A DNA stretch of 34,018 nucleotides, taken from assembly GCA_015039365.1 (NCBI GenBank), contig WION01000559.1, positions 1 through 34,018 of the forward strand. Reading direction: 5' to 3'. Source of the stretch: Amanita rubescens. Its lineage: Eukaryota > Basidiomycota > Agaricomycetes > Agaricales > Amanitaceae. Position numbers and translations under genes: made by a program. The notes below the pieces were generated by a model that was not told the DNA's origin, made no database searches, and saw only the letters and a list, made by a program, of their open reading frames with translations. Below are positions 9,714-18,200 of this stretch, one piece after another; position 1 is the first letter of the stretch, and every line of letters starts with the position of its first letter.

Positions 9714-10151
9714 ATGGACCCCTCTACTGCCAGGACCACCACGGGCTCCACCAGCCCTCAAACTCTCTTACCTTCCACCGCCTGTCATTTTCGAATGTCA
9801 GGAACCCCCATCACTGCTTCTGGCACCTCTACCTGAAGCGATTACGCTTCCACTCGAAATACCTGGAACGCTTCGAGCGTTGCCAACCGTTGTCATACCG
9901 GTGCCCCGGCACCAACTCTGCAACCCTTCCTCCCTCCTCTCTCACTTGAAGCCGACGAGCTTCCACCTGGCACCATAACGACAGGCTTGACCTGTCTTCA
10001 CCAAGCATTTCCTAATCACCACTCTCAACGTGTTTGCAAGAACAAACGTAATCCTTGCTACTTCGGCGACCGGATCGCCTACTCTATGCCTCATGTCCAG
10101 GGTGCCTTCTCCATATGGTCCTTCGGGTGCGTCCCTTGGGACGTACATTGA
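9714..10151 (+). pseudogene. Unrecognised Ser/Thr/Pro-rich ORF with one in-frame stop
   Basis: From ATG 9714, a frame of 146 codons to TGA 10149-10151 is interrupted once, by TGA at 9834-9836. It begins MDPSTARTTTGSTSPQTLLP and later reads ADELPPGTITTGLTCLHQA and CYFGDRIAYSMPHVQGAFSI. Third codon positions are mostly C or G, unlike the two overlapping frames, which is why I prefer it. The Ser/Thr/Pro-rich beginning resembles the start of some retroelement Gag proteins, but no zinc knuckle, protease or polymerase is seen nearby, so the identity is open. Confidence 0.3.
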
Positions 10152-10379
10152 ATGATAGGCCTCCCTCACTCTATAAGCTGAAAATCACCATCGAGTGATT
10201 TACCGTATGTCTCTCACCATAGTGTTTACGTTTCTTTTTGTTACGCATCACTCCCCTCATATACGCCCGAAGGCGCCATGCATACCGTGTACAGTCTCAT
10301 CTGTCTATTACCTTGCTACCGATTTGAAATTCCTATTATAAAAAAAAAGAAAAAAAGAGAAGGAAGCCACCCGCAAGCT

Positions 10380-13300
10380 ACGCCTATAGCCATTCAAAGA
10401 GTCTCGGCTCCCGAGACTCGAAACACGCCCGAACGAGCTCAGTTGACCCATTCTAAAGCTAGTCCGAGCTCTGCGAAGCCGGACAACCCTCCTAAACCTC
10501 AGGGATTCAAGATGAGTCCCCGGAATGTTGCTCACAAGCCAATACTGGCTCACAACCCTCAAACCTGTCCCGGAGATGGTCTTACCCATCTTCTGACCTT
10601 CAATCAGCTCTGGCATGCATGCTAAGGCTGGAGAACAGTCTAAGAAGACCGTTCTGAGTACCAGAGAGCTCCCGAAGGGAAACTCTCGTATCAGCATCAA
10701 GTCTTCTGGCCGAGCCGTCTCGACTTCCACTCCGAAACGTCAGGATGTTGAGAAACAACCTGGAAAGGCTGAAGTCAATCCTACGAAAGGAACGAATGCA
10801 CTTAAACACCTACCTGCACAGTCTAAGACAGCCTCCTCACTGTCAAGACCCTCGCCCGTCATTATCTCCTCAACTCGCCCTCCTCCGACTCGTCCTTCCA
10901 AAGACAGGGCTTCGACACCTTTCCCTGTAGTCTCGAAACGACGCGCATCGAGCTTCGTAAGTACAAATCACGTAGTAAATATTAATACTATGCACCGTTT
11001 GATGGAGACCCTCTCTCGGGTCTCCAATGAATCTTTTTCACCACCGTCTGGTGAAAACCCGTCTTCTCCTGTTACGGGAGAAGCCACACTATTCGCTGAA
11101 TCCAGGGGAGAGCCACCTCACTCTCCCAAAACCCACGAGTGTTTCGCTGAGCGCACTACTCAAATTCAAAGACTCATCGGCGCACGAGTCACAACCTTTT
11201 CCTTTTCGGATGAAATGGAGAAGAAACGGCGGATCTACGATACCGTCGTCAAGATTCAAATCAATAGAAGTGAAGAAAACGTACCTGAAGATACAGTAGC
11301 TGCCACACTGCCATTCTCCACATCCGTTCCCTCGTCCATCCGTCTTGCGCCAACCACATCCACTCGTTCACCTTCGGACGAGTGTTCACCGCCTGTCAGT
11401 GAGGTGGTACCCGGACGACGCATCCTAAGCGTCATCAATAAGATGCGAGTGAATTACTGCGCTCACCTTATACCGGGACTGCTCGAAGACAGTCCCAACA
11501 ACCCATAGCTCCTTCGAGGAATGAAGGAGAGCAGCTCGCGAGAGCCGCAGCCTGTATTCGGGAGCGTATGAACTGACGCTCCCTCGCCTGTGACGAATCC
11601 GTTCGTCATGCTTCAAATGATCCACCTGACGAGGCTGCCGACCCCGAATCGGATTCTAGACGACTGAATACACGAGTCGTCAATAAAGAAATAGAAGCGA
11701 GCGTGATGATACGCTCACCTAAACCTGAAGACTCGGAATACCCTCCGGTACGACCCGATGCTACTCGCCAACAGCTCAAGACCCGGAGAGCGAACGAGCT
11801 CTCCTCTGAGCATTCTGAATCCATCACGCGGCTTCCTGGCCCTGTGTTTGACGAGACGAGCATCCAACGGCAGCGAGAACTGCACGCCGTCAGTAACGTG
11901 GATATGAGCATGGACACATGCTCACCTCAGGATGTACCCAATACGGCCCTCATGCCGTTATACTCGTCTGCGTCTGCCTACCCTACGCAGGCCTCTCCAT
12001 CCTTCCAGTCGAGACCCTGCTTGATTCGCATCGGCTGGTTCGTCCATCCACACAGTCGAGTGTTGAACTCGACTGGCTTCATACATCCCGACAACGTCCT
12101 TGGGATGTCATCAATACGTCAATAACCCGGCGAGTGCCAACGAGTACTCACCTGAGTCTAAGGCCGAATGTACCGAGCCTTCTCCCATCATAACTGAATC
12201 AGGAAGAACTCTGCAATTCGGCCCCCTATTCCCTCAAAAAGCTTCATATCAGCCAAATGGAGCAACAATTCGACAGCGCAACCTGTGGGCTGTCAGTAAC
12301 GTGAAAACAAGTGCCGTTTGGTACTCACTCGATTCCCCTGCGGTCCCCCTACCGCGTTCACGTATACCAGCCGATCCACAGCTGGTTCCTCCAATCCTTC
12401 AGCTGAATGTCCAGCTGAAACCTTCGGAGCTTCCCCATGTCTTGAGACCCGAAGTTCCCAACGATATCCTTCGGATATCGTTAATGCTAAGTTCGACTTG
12501 AGTGCCAACTGGTACTCGCCTCAACCCGTGGTGGTACTCACACCGCATATGCCCAAACGCACCAGCCAAGCTGTTGCTTTCGCCCTTTGCTGTAGTCGTG
12601 GCATGTTGTTGAGAATGATGTGGGTCCTCCGTGTCATTACCTTCTGTGCAATCAGGAATCGCGAGGCCGAAGAGACGGAGTACACAATCATCCACGAGTA
12701 CATTGAGGACGACGAGGCTCCCACCTCAGCCCCTCCTTATGCCTACATCGACGCCAAGACCACCACGAGCCCATACTTCCGCCTGAGCCTTTGTGGTGGG
12801 CGGAAACTCCTGGTTCTGCGTGCGTCGAACGTATTTGGTGCGCCCGCTGTAAACCGCCCTAAGTAGCGGTCATCTGGAGACGACAAATCTGTTTTGTCAT
12901 CAATAAAACAAATTATACGGGTGACAACCGCTCACTCTTAAGTCGCGCAGTACGAATACTGCCCACACCATTCAACTTCCTTCGCATCAGCCACTTGAGG
13001 CTACGACGATCAAATATCGACGTTTCCCGATTTACAAGCACTCTGACGAGGTCGCCACGTCATCGCCACTCTCTCGTCTCCCTTGTTGTTCATCCTCTTG
13101 TGGTATTTGCGAATTGATTCGGAGGGCTAAATCCGAGCCCTCCACACACGTAAATGTGTAAATTATGAATATATTATATCAACTATATGAAATAACGACA
13201 TTGAATTATATATGACTCAAATTAATCAACTTACTTGGAAGGACTCGCCAGAGTCTCCACAAATCTAATCCTAACTTCCCTCTTCTTGTAAGAAAGGAAG

Positions 13301-14600
13301 GAACTCGTGACGAGTTAGATTCATCGCGATCCAAGAAAATCGGAGAGTTCCAACGAACTCTCCAAGTAATCATTGAGGATTCAATTCTGAGTCCTCGTCC
13401 ATTCTACACACTCTGGATCATTGCGCTAGTGCATCTCGCAGTCAATACGAGCAGAATAGAGAAATAAAGAGAAAAGGAGACTTACATATCCTCGTAGTCT
13501 CCACCCCTTCTCCCTCTCTAATTCCATCTGCCTTCCTGGCCCTCGCACGCACTTGTTTCTGCATCGATCCAACGAGCGAGAGGTCGACGCGGAGTCCCGC
13601 CCTCGAGACCGACAATCGTCCAGGTCTCAAATAAATCCTCGAAAGGACTCGTACTGAGTCCTCCCACCTCTTAACGTCCGACAAGCCGGGATAGCTGCGC
13701 CTGTGCAATGCAGTTAATACGAATCAAAATGAGCGGAAAACGAGAACGCACCCGCTTCCAAAGCTGCTCTCTCGCAGTCTACCCCGTCTACTCCCTCTCC
13801 CGGCCGTAAGCCAATCACAACGGACAAAACGGCGACGCTACAACGTCGTCAATAAATCATTATTCCCGGGTATAAGAAACTTACCTATTTATACCCTTAA
13901 CCTCGTATGGGAACTCGAACTCATACGAGAGTTCCCGCAATTGCTATCCGACGCCCGTTTTTTCCTTCTTGAAGGGGAAGAGGCGCTGGGCGTGTAGTGA
14001 TAATCAAATCATTCAAGACGATGGAGAGTTCAAACGAACTCTCCGAATATTTACAATCGGGATTCGAATGAGTCTCTTCCTCTGGACAACTAACGGACGG
14101 CCAGTTTAAGACACTGCGCCTATACGACGCATTTATTATAAACATGGGAGCAAAGAGAATCACAGGGTTTACCTAGTCCCGAAGCTGCGCACACTGCGGC
14201 AGCATGCTGGCTCCAGCCCTCGCATTTCGGCCGCGTTCTGCTGAAAGAGAGAGGGTCGACCCTAAGTCTCGTGCGTGGAAGTGATGGGCGACCCATAGTC
14301 TTTCCATCACCTCCCTCTCGCCTATCGTCCGTTGGCAGGAAAACCGATAGGGGCTCACTTCTGAGTCCCAGGAAACGATAAGTGAAGCTGTGAAAGCAGT
14401 CAGCCGAGGAAACGAGAGAGCGATAAGGAAAACGCACCATCAAGATCCTTCTCGTTCACCTGTGCCCGTCATCGCACCTCCTAAGCTCCCTCATCCGTCG
14501 ATAACGCCGTATTGGATTCTCGGTGTGCTCCTGAAGTTGGAGCTCCCTTCCCGCCTTGGATTGTTGCAAGAGCCCGCGACTCGCGGGCGTCACATGACTA
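10380..14600 (-). CDS. Intron-dense minus-strand locus, function unknown
   Basis: Transcription on the minus strand is inferred from at least twelve introns with correct polarity (listed separately). Exon stretches read sensibly between them. For example, the frame through 13708-13486 encodes RSYPGLSDVKRWEDSVRVLS and PGRLSVSRAGLRVDLSLVGS. The frame across the intron at 12935-12889 runs from about 13050 to a TAG near 12740 and includes VNRETSIFDRRSLKWLM and SSPDDRYLGRFTAGAPNTF. Across 12098-11719 it reads VEFNTRLCGWTNQPMRIKQG and, after two more introns, Ser/Gly-rich sequence. A stop just after the intron at 13485-13426 and an AT-rich gap near 13150-13230 suggest two or more genes. I could not fix one model: phases clash at 13838-13884 and near 12330-12520. 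No domain is recognised. The whole stretch is packed with short perfect hairpins. Confidence 0.45.
11235..11284 (-). other. Intron, 50 nt, acceptor hairpin
   Basis: Donor CAG|GTACGT, branch point CTTGAC, acceptor TCGTAG. Acceptor hairpin 11226-11229 (exon) with 11243-11246 (intron), 4 bp, AG in the loop. This is the weakest stem of the set. Confidence 0.7.
11425..11466 (-). other. Intron, 42 nt, acceptor hairpin
   Basis: Donor AAG|GTGAGC, branch point TTATTGATGAC, acceptor GCTTAG. Acceptor hairpin 11417-11421 (exon) with 11429-11433 (intron), GACGC/GCGTC, AG in the loop. The upstream exon also holds a 7-bp hairpin at 11475-11496. Confidence 0.75.
11664..11718 (-). other. Intron, 55 nt, hairpin at both ends
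   Basis: Donor TAG|GTGAGC, branch point TTATTGAC, acceptor ATTCAG. Acceptor hairpin 11659-11665 with 11675-11681 (7 bp, GACGACT/AGTCGTC). Donor hairpin 11699-11704 with 11711-11716 (6 bp). Confidence 0.8.
11880..11925 (-). other. Intron, 46 nt, hairpin at both ends
   Basis: Donor GAG|GTGAGC, branch point TTACTGAC, acceptor GTGCAG. Acceptor hairpin 11867-11871 (exon) with 11886-11890 (intron), ACGGC/GCCGT. Donor hairpin 11905-11911 with 11918-11924 (7 bp). Confidence 0.8.
11949..11986 (-). other. Very short intron, 38 nt, hairpin at both ends
   Basis: Donor GTAGGG, branch point TATAAC, acceptor CATGAG. Acceptor hairpin 11943-11947 with 11954-11958 (ACGGC/GCCGT). Donor hairpin 11968-11973 with 11985-11990 (CTGCGT/ACGCAG). 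Splicing removes a TAG and leads in phase into a 23-nt exon before the next intron. It is less certain because of its length. Confidence 0.5.
12099..12151 (-). other. Intron, 53 nt, hairpin at both ends
   Basis: Donor CAG|GTGAGT, branch points TTATTGAC and TATTGATGAC, acceptor CCCAAG. Acceptor hairpin 12084-12089 (exon) with 12102-12107 (intron), CATCCC/GGGATG. Donor hairpin 12132-12138 with 12144-12149. Confidence 0.75.
12283..12328 (-). other. Intron, 46 nt, hairpin at both ends
   Basis: Donor GTGAGT, branch point TTACTGAC, acceptor CCACAG. Acceptor hairpin 12272-12277 (exon) with 12289-12294 (intron), GACAGC/GCTGTC. Donor hairpin 12310-12315 with 12320-12325, one mismatch. Confidence 0.75.
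12469..12519 (-). other. Intron, 51 nt, GC-AG type, hairpins at both ends
   Basis: Donor GCGAGT, branch point CATTAAC, acceptor CCGAAG. Acceptor hairpin 12462-12469 with 12473-12480 (8 bp, 3-nt loop carrying the AG border). Donor hairpin 12500-12506 with 12511-12517 (one mismatch). A GTGAGT 19 nt further upstream is an alternative donor. Confidence 0.5.
12889..12935 (-). other. Intron, 47 nt, acceptor hairpin
   Basis: Donor GTGAGC, branch point TTATTGATGAC, acceptor AAACAG. Acceptor hairpin 12879-12887 (exon) with 12893-12901 (intron), 8 of 9 bp, AG in the 5-nt loop. Removing it joins two open frames in phase. Confidence 0.8.
13426..13485 (-). other. Intron, 60 nt, hairpin at both ends
   Basis: Donor GTAAGT, long pyrimidine tract, branch point TATTGAC, acceptor CACTAG. 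Donor hairpin 13476-13482 with 13496-13502 (7 bp, GGAGACT/AGTCTCC), spanning the border. At the acceptor, TGCG after the branch point pairs with CGCA at the exon start. Confidence 0.75.
13701..13751 (-). other. Intron, 51 nt, hairpin at both ends
   Basis: Donor GTGCGT, branch point TATTAAC, acceptor GCACAG. Donor hairpin 13732-13736 with 13752-13756 (AGCGG/CCGCT). Acceptor hairpin 13695-13698 with 13710-13713 (CTGC/GCAG), with the AG in the loop. Confidence 0.6.
13838..13884 (-). other. Intron, 47 nt, hairpin at both ends
   Basis: Donor GTAAGT, branch point TTATTGAC, acceptor TTGTAG. Donor hairpin: 13868-13875 pairs with 13889-13896 (8 bp, GGGTATAA/TTATACCC), spanning the exon-intron border. 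Acceptor hairpin: 13833-13837 (exon) pairs with 13844-13848 (intron), with the AG in the loop. Confidence 0.75.
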
Positions 14601-14603
14601 CCA

Positions 14604-15200
14604 TCGGAGTTTGATTATAATGATAACCTCTGTCGTAATACTTATTACTATAGCAACAACAAACAACCACCACCTTTTGGTGATCTGTCAAGCAATATTA
14701 GTGGTGTGAATACTGCTTGTCTACCATCACCACAAGTGCTGTTTTAATGCACTTAACATGCACCTGCCTACACAACAATGATTGCTGGGTGCTCCCACCA
14801 CTAAAGTACTACCTACTCCCCACTGTCTACCACTATAGAGTCACCATTGGTGCTACCACCACAGCCACTCACTGAGTACTAACAGGTACAACCTTTTGTT
14901 GCCCTCATCATCTCCATCACTGTGTTTGGATTTGGTTCTATTCCCATGGAGTAGCACAAGTAGTAATTACTACTAATTAGTCTATCTGAACAGTGCAAGT
15001 CAGTTTGAGGCTAGTAGTACAGGTACCACATTGAGCTACTGTATGGTTACTACTATTTTTGACCGATACACTAGTAATTACTGGTACCATTACTGTCTCT
15101 ACCAGAACTTGTGCAGCAACTATGACCACAATGGTCCACTACAACTGCCACCCCCTTGCCACCACTACTGACTCAAAAGGGCTATCATTGTCTACTCATT
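14604..15200 (+). repeat. Left outer arm of the foldback element
   Basis: The sequence of 597 bp is inverted at 25588-26174. Differences include a 7-nt TTATTAC-like stretch present here and absent on the right, and a CG-to-TG change near 14633. It contains many CAC/ACT-type short runs and no ORF of interest. Confidence 0.85.
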
Positions 15201-18200
15201 GGGGGTGTACCCCTGCAGTTCCCTAGTGTCCTGTCGTCCACCAGGGTACATCGGGGGTGTACCCCTGCAGTTCCCTAGTGTCCTGTCGTCCACCAGGGTA
15301 CATCGGGGGTGTACCCCTGCAGTTCCCTAGTGTCCTGTCGTCCACCAGGGTACATCGGGGGTGTACCCCTGCAGTTCCCTAGTGTCCTGTCGTCCACCAG
15401 GGTACATCGGGGGTGTACCCCTGCAGTTCCCTAGTGTCCTGTCGTCCACCAGGGTACATCGGGGGTGTACCCCTGCAGTTCCCTAGTGTCCTGTCGTCCA
15501 CCAGGGTACATCGGGGGTGTACCCCTGCAGTTCCCTAGTGTCCTGTCGTCCACCAGGGTACATCGGGGGTGTACCCCTGCAGTTCCCTAGTGTCCTGTCG
15601 TCCACCAGGGTACATCGGGGGTGTACCCCTGCAGTTCCCTAGTGTCCTGTCGTCCACCAGGGTACATCGGGGGTGTACCCCTGCAGTTCCCTAGTGTCCT
15701 GTCGTCCACCAGGGTACATCGGGGGTGTACCCCTGCAGTTCCCTAGTGTCCTGTCGTCCACCAGGGTACATCGGGGGTGTACCCCTGCAGTTCCCTAGTG
15801 TCCTGTCGTCCACCAGGGTACATCGGGGGTGTACCCCTGCAGTTCCCTAGTGTCCTGTCGTCCACCAGGGTACATCGGGGGTGTACCCCTGCAGTTCCCT
15901 AGTGTCCTGTCGTCCACCAGGGTACATCGGGGGTGTACCCCTGCAGTTCCCTAGTGTCCTGTCGTCCACCAGGGTACATCGGGGGTGTACCCCTGCAGTT
16001 CCCTAGTGTCCTGTCGTCCACCAGGGTACATCGGGGGTGTACCCCTGCAGTTCCCTAGTGTCCTGTCGTCCACCAGGGTACATCGGGGGTGTACCCCTGC
16101 AGTTCCCTAGTGTCCTGTCGTCCACCAGGGTACATCGGGGGTGTACCCCTGCAGTTCCCTAGTGTCCTGTCGTCCACCAGGGTACATCGGGGGTGTACCC
16201 CTGCAGTTCCCTAGTGTCCTGTCGTCCACCAGGGTACATCGGGGGTGTACCCCTGCAGTTCCCTAGTGTCCTGTCGTCCACCAGGGTACATCGGGGGTGT
16301 ACCCCTGCAGTTCCCTAGTGTCCTGTCGTCCACCAGGGTACATCGGGGGTGTACCCCTGCAGTTCCCTAGTGTCCTGTCGTCCACCAGGGTACATCGGGG
16401 GTGTACCCCTGCAGTTCCCTAGTGTCCTGTCGTCCACCAGGGTACATCGGGGGTGTACCCCTGCAGTTCCCTAGTGTCCTGTCGTCCACCAGGGTACATC
16501 GGGGGTGTACCCCTGCAGTTCCCTAGTGTCCTGTCGTCCACCAGGGTACATCGGGGGTGTACCCCTGCAGTTCCCTAGTGTCCTGTCGTCCACCAGGGTA
16601 CATCGGGGGTGTACCCCTGCAGTTCCCTAGTGTCCTGTCGTCCACCAGGGTACATCGGGGGTGTACCCCTGCAGTTCCCTAGTGTCCTGTCGTCCACCAG
16701 GGTACATCGGGGGTGTACCCCTGCAGTTCCCTAGTGTCCTGTCGTCCACCAGGGTACATCGGGGGTGTACCCCTGCAGTTCCCTAGTGTCCTGTCGTCCA
16801 CCAGGGTACATCGGGGGTGTACCCCTGCAGTTCCCTAGTGTCCTGTCGTCCACCAGGGTACATCGGGGGTGTACCCCTGCAGTTCCCTAGTGTCCTGTCG
16901 TCCACCAGGGTACATCGGGGGTGTACCCCTGCAGTTCCCTAGTGTCCTGTCGTCCACCAGGGTACATCGGGGGTGTACCCCTGCAGTTCCCTAGTGTCCT
17001 GTCGTCCACCAGGGTACATCGGGGGTGTACCCCTGCAGTTCCCTAGTGTCCTGTCGTCCACCAGGGTACATCGGGGGTGTACCCCTGCAGTTCCCTAGTG
17101 TCCTGTCGTCCACCAGGGTACATCGGGGGTGTACCCCTGCAGTTCCCTAGTGTCCTGTCGTCCACCAGGGTACATCGGGGGTGTACCCCTGCAGTTCCCT
17201 AGTGTCCTGTCGTCCACCAGGGTACATCGGGGGTGTACCCCTGCAGTTCCCTAGTGTCCTGTCGTCCACCAGGGTACATCGGGGGTGTACCCCTGCAGTT
17301 CCCTAGTGTCCTGTCGTCCACCAGGGTACATCGGGGGTGTACCCCTGCAGTTCCCTAGTGTCCTGTCGTCCACCAGGGTACATCGGGGGTGTACCCCTGC
17401 AGTTCCCTAGTGTCCTGTCGTCCACCAGGGTACATCGGGGGTGTACCCCTGCAGTTCCCTAGTGTCCTGTCGTCCACCAGGGTACATCGGGGGTGTACCC
17501 CTGCAGTTCCCTAGTGTCCTGTCGTCCACCAGGGTACATCGGGGGTGTACCCCTGCAGTTCCCTAGTGTCCTGTCGTCCACCAGGGTACATCGGGGGTGT
17601 ACCCCTGCAGTTCCCTAGTGTCCTGTCGTCCACCAGGGTACATCGGGGGTGTACCCCTGCAGTTCCCTAGTGTCCTGTCGTCCACCAGGGTACATCGGGG
17701 GTGTACCCCTGCAGTTCCCTAGTGTCCTGTCGTCCACCAGGGTACATCGGGGGTGTACCCCTGCAGTTCCCTAGTGTCCTGTCGTCCACCAGGGTACATC
17801 GGGGGTGTACCCCTGCAGTTCCCTAGTGTCCTGTCGTCCACCAGGGTACATCGGGGGTGTACCCCTGCAGTTCCCTAGTGTCCTGTCGTCCACCAGGGTA
17901 CATCGGGGGTGTACCCCTGCAGTTCCCTAGTGTCCTGTCGTCCACCAGGGTACATCGGGGGTGTACCCCTGCAGTTCCCTAGTGTCCTGTCGTCCACCAG
18001 GGTACATCGGGGGTGTACCCCTGCAGTTCCCTAGTGTCCTGTCGTCCACCAGGGTACATCGGGGGTGTACCCCTGCAGTTCCCTAGTGTCCTGTCGTCCA
18101 CCAGGGTACATCGGGGGTGTACCCCTGCAGTTCCCTAGTGTCCTGTCGTCCACCAGGGTACATCGGGGGTGTACCCCTGCAGTTCCCTAGTGTCCTGTCG

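Noticed and set aside
10615..11508. Plus-strand open frame of 297 codons, Ser/Pro/Lys-rich
   Set aside because: It is long, but it runs straight through two well-formed minus-strand introns (11235-11284, 11425-11466), and no plus-strand splice signals of similar quality support it. I kept the minus-strand reading; strand-specific RNA would settle it.
11226..13896. Mitochondrial double-hairpin elements or self-splicing introns
   Set aside because: The introns have spliceosomal donors, branch points and acceptors and are 38-60 nt. Group I/II cores do not fit, and the flanking sequence is nuclear in character.
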